From NCBI GenBank assembly GCA_964479665.1, contig CAYZNN010000018.1, forward strand, positions 9,255 through 73,254: a stretch of 64,000 bases of DNA, read 5' to 3'. Below are positions 44,253 through 52,943 of the stretch, piece by piece (the stretch's first letter is position 1; each line of letters starts with the position of its first letter). The notes below the pieces were generated by a model. The model saw only the letters and a program-made list of their open reading frames with translations, was not told where the DNA came from and made no database searches. The position numbers were made by a program, and so were the translations under genes. The DNA is from UBA2287 sp964479665 (GTDB lineage: Bacteria > Bacteroidota > Bacteroidia > Bacteroidales > Tenuifilaceae).

Positions 44253-44663
44253 CTATAACAGGTCAATTAGGTTTTGAATGGATTGTTTTAAAGCTGTAAA
44301 GTCTGCAAGGTTAGTATGTTGAAGCAATTTAGATTCATTGTTACTCCGTTCAGCATTAATATTTTTCAATAACTGAGTTCCTGCGGGTGTGAGTTTAATT
44401 ATTATGGAGCGCCGATCATTTTCATCGGTCGTTCTAACCAACAACTCTTTTTTTACGAGGTTATCGATAATCCTGCTTATTCTCGACAAAGAGATACCCA
44501 TGCTCTTTGCCATTATACAGCTATTAATACAGTCACATTTCTTAAAAGCTATAAAAAAGAAGTATTCAGATTCGTTAAGGTTATACTTTTTCCTGATTGT
44601 TTGGTTATAAGCCTCGCCTTTCTCTCTTAAATAGTCCAGTAAATAAAAAATATTTTCATTCAT
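44253..44663 (-). CDS. MarR-family transcriptional regulator
   Basis: 136 residues. A winged helix-turn-helix is flanked by dimerisation helices: YFFFIAFKKCDCINSCIMAK, SMGISLSRISRIIDNLVKKE, LLVRTTDENDRRSIIIKLTP (the wing), and a C-terminal helix TALKQSIQNLIDLL. It is divergent from the DUF302 gene. The intergenic region carries a 9-bp-arm palindrome at 44758-44780, a likely operator, suggesting it controls the DUF302 gene. Several Cys residues (KKCDCINSC) near the recognition helices could sense redox or metal, but this is speculation. Confidence 0.9.
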   Translation of the reverse strand: MNENIFYLLDYLREKGEAYNQTIRKKYNLNESEYFFFIAFKKCDCINSCIMAKSMGISLSRISRIIDNLVKKELLVRTTDENDRRSIIIKLTPAGTQLLKNINAERSNNESKLLQHTNLADFTALKQSIQNLIDLL

Positions 44664-44719
44664 AACGCACGGGTTTACAGGATGATATAAAATTAATTTG
44701 AAAAAAACATGTATTTATT

Positions 44720-44749
44720 TTTGTAGATATGTATATATGTGTATATTTG
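44720..44749 (+). promoter_or_regulatory. Promoter of the DUF302 gene
   Basis: TTTG (44720-44723), an 18-bp spacer, TATATTTG (44742-44749). The predicted transcription start falls at about 44757, next to the palindrome. Confidence 0.7.
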
Positions 44750-44757
44750 CACACGTA

Positions 44758-44780
44758 ATTATTTGCGACTAGCAAATAAT
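44758..44780. promoter_or_regulatory. Candidate MarR operator palindrome
   Basis: ATTATTTGC and GCAAATAAT are perfect inverted 9-bp arms with a 5-nt centre (GACTA), at the predicted transcription start. A repressor bound here would block the DUF302 promoter. Confidence 0.65.
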
Positions 44781-44810
44781 GTTAACGACAAATATAAATA
44801 ATTAAAATTA

Positions 44811-45293
44811 ATGACTATGAGAAAAAATGTTTTAATCGGAATTGGAAGTTTCATTGCAGGGCTTTTATTAACGGGTCTAATTATTTATAAAAGCGCCCCA
44901 TCGCTAATGATGATGGAAGATGAAAGCAAGTATTCTTTTGATAGAACCGTAGAGGAATTTGAGGCAGAAGTTAAAGCCGCAAATTGGAAAATAGCCGGAA
45001 TTCACGATATGCAAAAGGTTTTGGAAGGCTTTGGTCATAACGTGAGGGCAGTAAAAATTTACGAATTGTGTTCATCAAAGTACTCGGCAGTTATTTTAGA
45101 AAAGGATGATGAACGCATAGTGTCCCCTCTAATGCCTTGCAGGGTAGCTATTTACGAGAAATCGAACGGTAAAACTTACATTACCCGTATGAATTCAGTG
45201 CTAATGGCAAAACCCTTTGGCGGTTTAATTGATGAGGTCATGCAGAAAGCAGCTGGCGAAACAGAAGTGTTTATCAAAAAATTGCTGAAATAG
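44811..45293 (+). CDS. DUF302 domain protein, membrane-anchored
   Basis: 160 residues. An N-terminal membrane segment (NVLIGIGSFIAGLLLTGLII) is followed by a DUF302 domain at about 45-150: YSFDRTVEEFEAEVKAANW, KIYELCSSKYSAVILEKDD, SPLMPCRVAIYEKSNGKTYI, NSVLMAKPFGGLIDEVMQK. DUF302 proteins are small TBP-like folds found beside redox and sulfur genes; their biochemistry is unsettled. It is probably regulated by the divergent MarR gene. Confidence 0.88.
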   Translation: MTMRKNVLIGIGSFIAGLLLTGLIIYKSAPSLMMMEDESKYSFDRTVEEFEAEVKAANWKIAGIHDMQKVLEGFGHNVRAVKIYELCSSKYSAVILEKDDERIVSPLMPCRVAIYEKSNGKTYITRMNSVLMAKPFGGLIDEVMQKAAGETEVFIKKLLK

Positions 45294-45738
45294 TTGCCAG
45301 AAATAGAAGCGATTTTGGCCATTTAAAAATTCAACCCGGGTTGGACATTAGGTTTGAAATGCCTTATGAATAATCCGGGTTTTGATTACCCAAGGCAATG
45401 CTAATTGTGTTGTAACTTTAGTTGGGCTAATTAGTCCTTAAGAATTTATCGGGCTCCCCGTACGTTTGTTCTGAATTTTACATCAGAAAAATGTTATCAA
45501 CTTAGGGCTTATGTGTTTATCGCCAATTAGTAGTGAAATAATCCTAAGTTTATCTGTGCCTCCCCTCTCGCCAAGTTGCGCCAGGCATAACATCTTTAGC
45601 TCTAAACGAAATTGTCTGTATTTCTCTTGGCAAACCCTTTTACCTGCGGCAAAAAAACTTTTCAAATCCAACTTTGAATAATAGAATCACCTGTTATTCA
45701 AGCAAATCAACCATTTAATTTTATAAAACTTTGAATGT
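45294..45738. other. 445-bp gene-free stretch upstream of the porin gene
   Basis: No convincing gene is present. The only short symmetry noted is CAACCCGGGTTG at 45332-45343. A 62-codon minus-strand frame at 45483-45671 has slight protein character but no support. I see no clear promoter for the porin gene. Confidence 0.5.
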
Positions 45739-47052
45739 ATGAAACTCACAAGAATAATGTTTACCGGATTTTTATTACAAATGTCCACGCATTTTGTATT
45801 TGGCCAGTTTACAATAAATGGGGAATTCCGGTCCAGGGGCGAAGTTCGGCATGGTTTTAGTAAATTACCTGTTGCCGATTCGGAGGCTGCATTTTTTATA
45901 AGCCAGCGCAGCCGAATATCTTTCGGCTTCACCAATGATCTGATTAAATCCAAATTAACACTTCAAAATATAAATGTTTGGGGTGATGATAACATTTACA
46001 ATAGTACTGGGTCCTTTGGAAGCACTAAAGGGGTTGATGTTTATGAATCGTGGCTTGAAATGAAAACATCGCAATCCTCATCCCTAAAAATCGGCAGGCA
46101 AGAGCTTTCTTACGATGATCAAAGGTTATTAAGCACCCGCGACTGGGTACAAAGCGGATTAACCTATGATGCCCTTGTTTTTAAAAAACAACAGAGTTCG
46201 TGGCGTTTTGATCTTGGACTATCATTAAATAACCGGTCGGAGAATACTTTTGGAAATGATTTCCATACTGACAGAAACAGGATAAAAACATTGAATTTTG
46301 CCTATTTTGACAAAAAGGTAAATGAAAAACTTAAAATATCCCTAATAGCCTTAGGTACTGGCTATCAGAAGGAAGGAACTACTTCTACAATATATATGAC
46401 GGGTACCTACGGAACGCACCTACATTACGATTTTGGTAAAGTTTCAATTTCTCCAAGATTCTATTATCAAAATGGAAAAAACAAAATAGGGCAGGAAATT
46501 TCAGCATACCATACCGGTGTTAATGCGTCCGTTTCACCGAGCGATAAGTTAACGATTGCCGCTGGTGTTGATTACTTCTCGGGGCACGATGCATCTAACA
46601 ACGATCCGTCTTACTTAGCAAAAGATCATACTTTTGATATAATGTACGGTGCCCGTTACAAATTTTATGGAAATATGAACCAGTTCGTGTTTTCAGGCGA
46701 ACCAATGGATGACGGTGGTTTAAATGATTTGTATCTGAAATTTAAATATTCCATTGGCACCAAAGGAACGTTCCTTTTAGACTATCATTTTTTTAGGTTA
46801 ACATCCAATTATGCCGATCCCACTTTTACAAGCGGTTTTAAGGCTTTGAACAAGAATTTAGGTAGCGAATTTGATATAATATACTCTCATGAATTGTTTA
46901 AGGGTGCGACGCTAAGAACAGGTTTCTCATTTTTATTACCGTCCGAATCGCTCGAAATACTTAAAGGTGTGGGAGCCGGTAATAGCAAACACACATATTG
47001 GGGATGGATTATGTTGACAATAAAACCAAACTTCTTTAATTCAAAAGGGTAG
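45739..47052 (+). CDS. Alginate-export-type outer membrane beta-barrel protein
   Basis: 437 residues. A signal peptide (IMFTGFLLQMSTHFVFGQ) is followed by a porin-like barrel of alternating strands: FTINGEFRSRGEVRHGF, RISFGFTNDLIKSKLTLQNI, LKIGRQELSYDDQRLL, LTYDALVFKK and a last strand WGWIMLTIKPNFFN ending close to an aromatic residue. The GRQELSYDDQRL segment and overall plan resemble the alginate-export (AlgE-like) barrel family. In Bacteroidota such genes occur in many contexts, so alginate is not implied. Substrate unknown. The insertion sequence begins about 95 bp downstream. Confidence 0.8.
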   Translation: MKLTRIMFTGFLLQMSTHFVFGQFTINGEFRSRGEVRHGFSKLPVADSEAAFFISQRSRISFGFTNDLIKSKLTLQNINVWGDDNIYNSTGSFGSTKGVDVYESWLEMKTSQSSSLKIGRQELSYDDQRLLSTRDWVQSGLTYDALVFKKQQSSWRFDLGLSLNNRSENTFGNDFHTDRNRIKTLNFAYFDKKVNEKLKISLIALGTGYQKEGTTSTIYMTGTYGTHLHYDFGKVSISPRFYYQNGKNKIGQEISAYHTGVNASVSPSDKLTIAAGVDYFSGHDASNNDPSYLAKDHTFDIMYGARYKFYGNMNQFVFSGEPMDDGGLNDLYLKFKYSIGTKGTFLLDYHFFRLTSNYADPTFTSGFKALNKNLGSEFDIIYSHELFKGATLRTGFSFLLPSESLEILKGVGAGNSKHTYWGWIMLTIKPNFFNSKG

Positions 47053-47147
47053 TTTGACAACTTGGCGTACATGCAATATAGTTGCAACCAGCATCGGTAG
47101 GCACCTATAGCCAATCCGTCTTTTTTAGGCGCATATGCACTTTAATT

Positions 47148-47172
47148 GGTATATATGCCAAAAATAGTTGGT
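47148..47172 (+). repeat. Left terminal inverted repeat of the IS
   Basis: 25 bp. It pairs with 48402-48426 with 22 of 25 matches; the inner 18 bp are perfect. Confidence 0.85.
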
Positions 47173-47219
47173 AAAATGAACATGTAACCTTTATCATACA
47201 TGGGATACAAAGAAGTTTA

Positions 47220-48236
47220 TTGAAATTCGTTTCAATAAACTTTTTTGTTACGATAAAAACGAAGAAAAAACGCTGTTGGTCCTGCGGAAGTTTGGATGTT
47301 ATCAAATGGGGTCATCAGCATGGCAAGCGTCGCTTTAGGTGCAAGAGTTGTGGCATTTACTTTACTTCCTCCAATGTTGGTGTGGGAAAGAAGAACCCAG
47401 AGGTTTGGTTCAGGGAGTGGATCGAAGGCAAGCAGAGTTTCAAGCAAATCGCCGCAAGGAGCGGATACAGCGAAAGGACGCTGAAGTGCTACTTTTACGA
47501 CTACCTGGAACATTACCCGGTTTGGAGCATACGATCAACAGAGCATGTCAACCTCCTGCTTGACGGAACCTTCTTTGCCAACAAGGTATGCCTGATCCTC
47601 TACCGGGACAATAACGTAAAGGCCACCCTGCTTTACCGTTTGAGCGACGGGGAGTGGACGGAGGAATTGCATGAGGATCTGGAGAACTTGTTGAACCTGG
47701 GCATTGCCATCGAAAGCGTCACGTGCGATGGGCTTCGCAACATGCTGCGTGCAGTGAGAGCCACCAGCCCCGATACCACCATTCAGCGTTGCCTGGCTCA
47801 TATCCAGAGGGAGACCCTGCTGTGGCTCACGAAGCGCCCTCAAAGCCAGGCGGGGATAGAGCTATGAAACATCGTCAAATGCCTCCATACCATCGACAGC
47901 AAGGATAAATGGGGTTACTGGGTGCTCGACATGGTGCGTTGGTACGAAAGGCACAAAGACTTTGTGAACGCTAAACCCTACAAGCAGGATAACAAGAGGC
48001 ACTGGTTCACCCACAAGAGCGTACGCAAGGCATTTATCCTCATCAAGCGCGCCCTGCCTGACATGTTCCACTACCTGGACAACCCCCGGATACCCGGGAC
48101 AACCAACGGCTTAGAATCCTTTTTAAGACACCTCAAGCAGAACGTACCCATACACAGGGGGCTCTCTAGGGAGCACTTTAAGAACTACGTAAAGTGGTAT
48201 CTCTACTTCAAAAGCAACGAGAAAAAGTTTTCTTAG
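47220..48236 (+). pseudogene. DDE transposase (IS256-type, variant zinc-binding) with in-frame TGA
   Basis: The frame runs from TTG 47220 to the stop at 48236 (338 codons) and is interrupted by TGA at 47865-47867. The N-terminus is a zinc ribbon (CWSCGSLDVIKWG, RFRCKSCG) and HTH-like region (SFKQIAARSGYSERTL). The DDE catalytic residues are visible: LLLDGTFFAN, VTCDGLRNML and, after the stop, NGLESFLRHLKQ. The last catalytic residue therefore lies beyond the TGA and the 215-residue product must be inactive. The stop sits after QSQAGIEL; related proteins have a non-conserved residue there. CGA to TGA is a simple possibility. Confidence 0.85.
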
Positions 48237-48401
48237 CGATGTCAGGATGCCAGTAAACAGAAAGAGGAGCGGTATGCCCCTCCTTCTTCTTTCAGTTTAC
48301 TGTATATCCATAAGACCTATTGCTGGCAGGTTGCTCTTCAGCAAAGCCTGCTTCCTCTTCGGCCTTACGGCAGGAATTTAAGGTTTATTTCTTTAAAATG
48401 C

Positions 48402-48426
48402 ACCAACTATTTTTGGCATCATTACC
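48402..48426 (-). repeat. Right terminal inverted repeat of the IS
   Basis: 25 bp, the reverse complement of 47148-47172 with three mismatches. Confidence 0.85.
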
Positions 48427-48620
48427 TAAGAAATTTTGAATATGGCATAGGTAAATGTGCAGTTCAAAAAAAATCAACCAAATTGAAAGGGCATAGAAGC
48501 TCCAACTTCAATGAGTACTCGAAAGTGAACATATTATGCAAGAGCGGAAGCTCGCAAAAGCAAACAAGATGAGCAGGTGCTTAACAGAAAACGTCCCCAA
48601 ATTGTCCACTGAAAAAAAGC

Positions 48621-48648
48621 AACCTGTTACTCAGCCGAATAACAGGTT
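48621..48648 (-). terminator. Rho-independent terminator of tRNA-fMet
   Basis: The stem AACCTGTTA/TAACAGGTT is followed on the minus strand by GCTTTTTTTC, 8 nt past the tRNA 3' end. Confidence 0.85.
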
Positions 48649-48655
48649 ACTCTAG

Positions 48656-48728
48656 TAGCGGGGGTAGGACTCGAACCTACGGCCTTTGGGTTATGAGCCC
48701 AACGAGCTACCAACTGCTCCACCCCGCA
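48656..48728 (-). tRNA. Initiator tRNA-fMet (anticodon CAT)
   Basis: A cloverleaf reads on the minus strand: acceptor TGCGGGG/CCCCGCT with an unpaired 1-72 (T-T), D-stem GAGC/GCTC, and anticodon stem ending in three G-C pairs (GGG CTCATAA CCC). The mismatched first acceptor pair and the three G-C pairs are the identity marks of initiator tRNA. T-stem GTAGG/CCTAC with TTCGAGT. CCA is not encoded. Confidence 0.95.
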
Positions 48729-48768
48729 ATATGCTTTAAAACTATATGTGTCGTTTCTTATTGCGGTG

Positions 48769-48798
48769 CAAATATAATACAAATTTGGCATAAGCAAA
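48769..48798 (-). promoter_or_regulatory. Promoter of tRNA-fMet
   Basis: On the minus strand: TTTG (48795-48798), an 18-bp spacer, TATATTTG (48769-48776), 40 bp before the tRNA. Confidence 0.7.
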
Positions 48799-48834
48799 CT
48801 ATTTCCCCAAAAAAATACCTAACCCTAGCAACTA

Positions 48835-51504
48835 CTAAAACTTAACGTTCAGGTATAGCGACCAGTTGAATCCCAATCCGAAAAAGTTAGTGTACTCCAA
48901 TGGCGTTCCGGTTTGCAGGTATGTTTGTAGCGGCGTGTCGGATAGATAGTAAAGGGTAGCCAATGCGTTGTTATGGCTGTAAACATTAAAAAAGTTAATG
49001 CCCAATTTTGTTTCGGTTCCTTTGGTTAACAGGGTATAATTAAAGCCTAAATCGAGACGGTGGTATGGCGGTAGCCGATTAGAGTTTTTTGCATAGTTGG
49101 GCGATAAATTCATATTGGTTGTAAACAGCGGCTCATCCCAAGGCTTTCCCGAGCCATAAATCCACACGGCATTGTAGCCCCACTGCCTCCATTTACCTAC
49201 ACAGGCTATTTTTAACTCGTGCAGCTGGTCGTCTGCTGCAGGGTATGGTTCTCCCCAGTTGAAGAAATCGGACCGATTCATGCTTCGGGTAAGCGAGTAC
49301 GAAGCCCAAATATGGGTGGTTTGAAATTCCTTGCGAACAAGCACATCGAGCCCAGTAGCCTTATTACCGTAGGTAATTATCCGTTTTTCCTGCTTAATTC
49401 TTCCTCCCACCCGTTTCAGAACAGTTTGGTTAAAGGTGAGGTTACTGGTTGTTTTATAGTATGCCTCCGCATCTAAGGTTAAGCCCCAAAACCGAATTAG
49501 AAACCCTCCCATTATTTGGTCGGAGTGTACAACGGGAAATTGGTACCCATCGGCTATATTCCAAACATTGCGAAAACCCGATTGCGAAACATCGAGGGTA
49601 CGGTTCACAAACTGGTAGTACCTGCCTGCCGAGGCCCGCAGGGTAAAACTTCTATTGAATGCAAGAGCAGCCTGAATGCGGGGCTCCCAATACATTTTTT
49701 GTGTAACTGAGTAATGGTTTGCCCTTAAACCCAATTTGAACGACGATAATTTACCGTGCGCCCATACGTATTGGCCCCAAAGGGTTGATTGAAGCATGCC
49801 TTGGTTGCTTACTCGGGCCGTGTCAATAACCTCAAAATTATTTGTATAGTGCGCCATTGAATCGTATAAATGAATTCGAACCCCATTGGTTTGAATACCC
49901 ATCTGGGCTTCAGCCCATTTTCCTAGTTTTACTCCACTATGCCAGTTGGCATTAAAATCGGTAATACTATTGCCGGTAATCAATGCCCTAATAATAGTAT
50001 CGCGCAAGGTGCTGTTTTGCCTTCGTCGCAAAGTGCTATCGGCGTGGTTGAATTGAAGCGAATACTTCGATAGACCTACGTTAATGCTCTGATATAAAAT
50101 GGGCGACCATTGTCGAGCCCAACGTAACCCCACCCCACCATTACCCCAATTGGCCTTTTCCGTTAGGGTTGAATAACTTTGTATACGCTCCAGGTTAGTG
50201 GCATCGATACCTCGATGTGCCGAAACCGATATGTTATCTTTCTCGGTGGGCCGGTAGGCTATCTTCAGACTAATATCGCCAAAAGTATAGGAGGGTTCAT
50301 CGATATCGACCTTAAAGAATGAGGGTGTGCTGCTATTGAATGTAAAAATATCTGAACGTGCACTCTCCATGAGGCTATAGTAAAGCGAAGATCGGTATAT
50401 ATCGCTGAACGAGCGCCGAGCCGCTATAACGTAAGTGAATTTGGGTCCTAATGGGCCCTCAACAGTTGCATCGAAATTCAGCATATCAACTCCCGCATCT
50501 ACCCTTGTTACATTGGCATTGCCTGTCTTTCCGGTAATCTCTACCACACTCGAAGCACGTCCGCCCCAGCGGGCATCGAAACCGCCCTTATGCACTCTAA
50601 TATCCTTAATGGCCTTGGCATTCAAACTCGAAAAGGCTCCAAAGAAATGATCGATTTGGTATATGGTGAAACCATCGTAGGTAATGAGGTTCTTATCGGT
50701 TGCCGATTTGCGAACCAGCAAACCTGCTGAACTCTCGGTAGTTCCATCCACACCGGGCAGAAGTTGCAAAGGTGCGGAAATGTCGAGCCCATTCAGCGAC
50801 GGAATATCGGTATTTCTATTGGAGTTCCAAGCAACCATACCCGGATTGTTCTCGGTAAGCACCAAATCGGGCTGTTTAACGCGAACCAACACATCCTCAA
50901 TCACAAGCTCCTGCCGCTCCATTTCAACCACCACCATGCTCGACTGGGAAGGAGGAAACACAACGGTTTCTGTGGGATTGAACCCTAAATAAAAAGCTCT
51001 TAACCGAAGGGTGTCAGTACGTTGGGTAGTTATGGAAAAGTACCCGTCGCTATTGCAGGTAATGCCAATATCGGTACCCAGTATCGAAATTACAGCATAG
51101 GGAAGCTGCTCTTTACTCCCAAGCGCTTTTACAACGCCCAGTATCTTGAATATTTTGGGCAAAGGTGAAGCAACAGGTATAGGCTGCGACTTATCGGTCT
51201 TTGGCCGTACAACTATCACATCGCCCATTTGAATTGCTTCAAGATTGGTAGATATTAATGCCTGCTCAACCGCCTCGAGGGGTGTGCGTTGCGACACTGT
51301 TACCGACACAATTACTTCCTTTGCCAAATCGCTATCGTAGGCAATTTTAACCTGGTAATTGGCCGAAATGGTTTGTAAAACTTCCGCAAGCGGTCGTTGC
51401 TTGGCGTTTATGCTTACGGTTTGGGCAGGTAACCACGCAAAAGGAAACAAAAACAGAATAACAAACAATATTGCGTTAGCAATCGGTCCTCTGTTTGCTT
51501 GCAT
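48835..51504 (-). CDS. TonB-dependent receptor with STN signalling domain
   Basis: 889 residues. After a signal peptide comes an STN (secretin/TonB short N-terminal) domain at about 30-90 (QRPLAEVLQTISANYQVKIA, LEAVEQALISTNLEAIQ). A carboxypeptidase-regulatory-like domain occupies about 120-200 (ILGVVKALGSKEQLPYAVIS), the plug about 220-335 (PGMVAWNSNRNTDIPSLNGL, HKGGFDARWGGRASSVVEI), then the barrel to the end (FFGLGFNWSLYLNVKF). STN-bearing receptors pass a substrate signal to a FecR anti-sigma factor; fecR and a sigma gene lie directly upstream. There is no SusD, so the ligand may be a siderophore, vitamin or peptide as well as a sugar. Confidence 0.92.
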   Translation of the reverse strand: MQANRGPIANAILFVILFLFPFAWLPAQTVSINAKQRPLAEVLQTISANYQVKIAYDSDLAKEVIVSVTVSQRTPLEAVEQALISTNLEAIQMGDVIVVRPKTDKSQPIPVASPLPKIFKILGVVKALGSKEQLPYAVISILGTDIGITCNSDGYFSITTQRTDTLRLRAFYLGFNPTETVVFPPSQSSMVVVEMERQELVIEDVLVRVKQPDLVLTENNPGMVAWNSNRNTDIPSLNGLDISAPLQLLPGVDGTTESSAGLLVRKSATDKNLITYDGFTIYQIDHFFGAFSSLNAKAIKDIRVHKGGFDARWGGRASSVVEITGKTGNANVTRVDAGVDMLNFDATVEGPLGPKFTYVIAARRSFSDIYRSSLYYSLMESARSDIFTFNSSTPSFFKVDIDEPSYTFGDISLKIAYRPTEKDNISVSAHRGIDATNLERIQSYSTLTEKANWGNGGVGLRWARQWSPILYQSINVGLSKYSLQFNHADSTLRRRQNSTLRDTIIRALITGNSITDFNANWHSGVKLGKWAEAQMGIQTNGVRIHLYDSMAHYTNNFEVIDTARVSNQGMLQSTLWGQYVWAHGKLSSFKLGLRANHYSVTQKMYWEPRIQAALAFNRSFTLRASAGRYYQFVNRTLDVSQSGFRNVWNIADGYQFPVVHSDQIMGGFLIRFWGLTLDAEAYYKTTSNLTFNQTVLKRVGGRIKQEKRIITYGNKATGLDVLVRKEFQTTHIWASYSLTRSMNRSDFFNWGEPYPAADDQLHELKIACVGKWRQWGYNAVWIYGSGKPWDEPLFTTNMNLSPNYAKNSNRLPPYHRLDLGFNYTLLTKGTETKLGINFFNVYSHNNALATLYYLSDTPLQTYLQTGTPLEYTNFFGLGFNWSLYLNVKF

Positions 51505-51549
51505 GGGTTAGCTTTGTTTGTAGTATTTACAATTTGCGGCCATAATCCC

Positions 51550-52446
51550 CTACTGTTTAGCAGGAAATATTTCAACAACTTTGCCCTTTTGGGATATAGA
51601 AAAATCTAAACCCATTGGAATACAAATGTATTGAAGGGCTTCCGTCAGGTTTTCGTTGGAAAAGTAACCCGAATACTTTCTTTCAAGGGAGCTAATCCCC
51701 CTATAATTAATTCGAACATTGAACTGCCTTTCTACCTCAGCAAAAACTATATTAAGTTCGGTATTACTGAAATAGAACTCTCCTCGAGTCCATGCTGCAA
51801 CAATCTGTTCATTTACATCGAAAACCTGAGGGGTATCGTCGGCTTTACTCATTAGCATGCCATTACCTCCCTTCAGTTTCTGAACCAACGTACCATCCCT
51901 ATTAATAACATCCACTTCTCCCTCAATGCATTCAGCGACAAAAAGGCCCTCTCTGCTTTTCACATTGAAAATAGTGCCCCTAACAATTACCCTATTAGTA
52001 CCCGACTTAACTGTAAAGAGGCTTTGACCTTTATGAACGCTAAAAAGAGCTTCTCCACTTAGCGAAACTTCTCTTTTCTCAATAAAACCGTAACGCCTAA
52101 ACTTAAGCATTGAACCCGAATTAATTGTAACCTGCGACGAATCGGGTAAAACAATGCTCAACATTTTGCCATTGGGAACATCGAATGCAACCATTGCATA
52201 CTCGCGATGTAGCAATATACCCAACGCGGCAATTAGAGCAATTGTTGCGGCAGCCAGCCACATGGCACGTCGGCTTTTGAAGCGCTCAGCCTGCTCTTTT
52301 GTTTCAATCTGTGCAGTTATTTCATTCCAAAGTTCATCCTTGCATATAGCCGATTTTGGCACCGTCAAACCATTGAACAGCGAAAGTAGTTCCTTGTCGG
52401 AACCTCGGAACGACCCTATGCCCCTATTTAATTCCTCGCTGCTCAT
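51550..52446 (-). CDS. FecR-family anti-sigma factor
   Basis: 298 residues. The cytoplasmic N-terminal part is about 1-80. One membrane helix follows at about 85-103 (MWLAAATIALIAALGILL), then the periplasmic FecR domain (NGKMLSIVLPDSSQVTINSG, FTVKSGTNRVIVRGTIFNVK), and then a C-terminal DUF4974-type domain at about 225-298 (FYFSNTELNIVFAEVERQF, NLTEALQYICIPMGLDFSI). It holds or activates the sigma factor in response to the TonB receptor. Its start overlaps the sigma gene by 4 bp (ATGA), which keeps the two products in balance. Confidence 0.93.
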   Translation of the reverse strand: MSSEELNRGIGSFRGSDKELLSLFNGLTVPKSAICKDELWNEITAQIETKEQAERFKSRRAMWLAAATIALIAALGILLHREYAMVAFDVPNGKMLSIVLPDSSQVTINSGSMLKFRRYGFIEKREVSLSGEALFSVHKGQSLFTVKSGTNRVIVRGTIFNVKSREGLFVAECIEGEVDVINRDGTLVQKLKGGNGMLMSKADDTPQVFDVNEQIVAAWTRGEFYFSNTELNIVFAEVERQFNVRINYRGISSLERKYSGYFSNENLTEALQYICIPMGLDFSISQKGKVVEIFPAKQ

Positions 52447-52943
52447 AGCTTGTAATCGATTTTTGTACGAAGCACAGCCAAAGCTTCAGACATGCGTTTT
52501 TCAATTGCCTTTACGCTTAGTCCAAGCCTAGTGGCGATTTCGTTGTAAGTAAGACCTTCAATTCGGCTCATTAAAAACACAATACGAGCGCTTTCGGGAA
52601 TACTAGCAATCGCATTTTGCAGCATAGAGCTAAACTCTTCCGATAGTATTGCATGATCGGCAGCCTCAAGCTCGCCACTTTGCGATTGGTTCCGTTCGAA
52701 ACGGTAAACAACCTGATTGTGTTTAAACTCGTTTTTTATTATATTCGATGCAATGGTATAAAGCAGAGCTTTAATGGTTTCTGAACGAACTTTACCTCTG
52801 TACTCCCAAAATTTCACAAAAGTATCTTGCACTACATCGTCGGAAAAGGATGCATCGCCCGTTTTGAAATAGGCGTAATTCCGAATGCTTTCGTAATACA
52901 AGTCATATATTCGGCGGAACCAACTGAGTTCCTGGTGTGTCAT
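52443..52943 (-). CDS. ECF sigma factor, FecI-like
   Basis: 166 residues from ATG 52943 (MTHQELSWFRRIYDLYYESI). An upstream TTG would add seven residues and is less likely. Region 2 is visible in IRNYAYFKTGDASFSDDVVQ and DTFVKFWEYRGKV; region 4 is visible in MSRIEGLTYNEIATRLGLS and KAIEKRMSEALAVLRTKI. Bacteroidota ECF factors of this type are paired with FecR and a TonB receptor and drive transcription of the receptor operon. It is the first gene of that unit here. Confidence 0.94.
   Translation of the reverse strand: MTHQELSWFRRIYDLYYESIRNYAYFKTGDASFSDDVVQDTFVKFWEYRGKVRSETIKALLYTIASNIIKNEFKHNQVVYRFERNQSQSGELEAADHAILSEEFSSMLQNAIASIPESARIVFLMSRIEGLTYNEIATRLGLSVKAIEKRMSEALAVLRTKIDYKL

Larger units (their letters stand above)
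47148..48426 (+). mobile_element. Insertion sequence, IS256-like with zinc-ribbon transposase
   Basis: 1279 bp bounded by 25-bp terminal inverted repeats (47148-47172 and 48402-48426) with three mismatches; the inner 18 bp are identical (core GCCAAAAATAGTTGG). The ends carry GGTA outermost. One transposase gene fills the element, broken by an in-frame TGA. I found no convincing target-site duplication, so either the true ends differ by a few bases or the insertion is old. An imperfect hairpin (about 48250-48303) follows the transposase gene and may be its terminator. Confidence 0.85.

Noticed and set aside
44124..44260. Start-less plus-strand frame reading TQQPQDWMHQSQMLFV and IEVPEADKILTINPYN
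   Set aside because: It looks somewhat protein-like and may be a gene relic, but it has no start codon, is only about 50 codons, and I recognise no family.
45483..45671. 62-codon minus-strand frame (FFAAGKRVCQEKYRQFRLEL)
   Set aside because: Some protein character, but no start context, no neighbour support and no family; possibly part of a dispersed repeat.
5621..48236. TGA or TAA recoding as a genome-wide alternative code
   Set aside because: Many intact genes end normally at TAA and TGA, so the internal stops are better explained as mutations or sequence errors.
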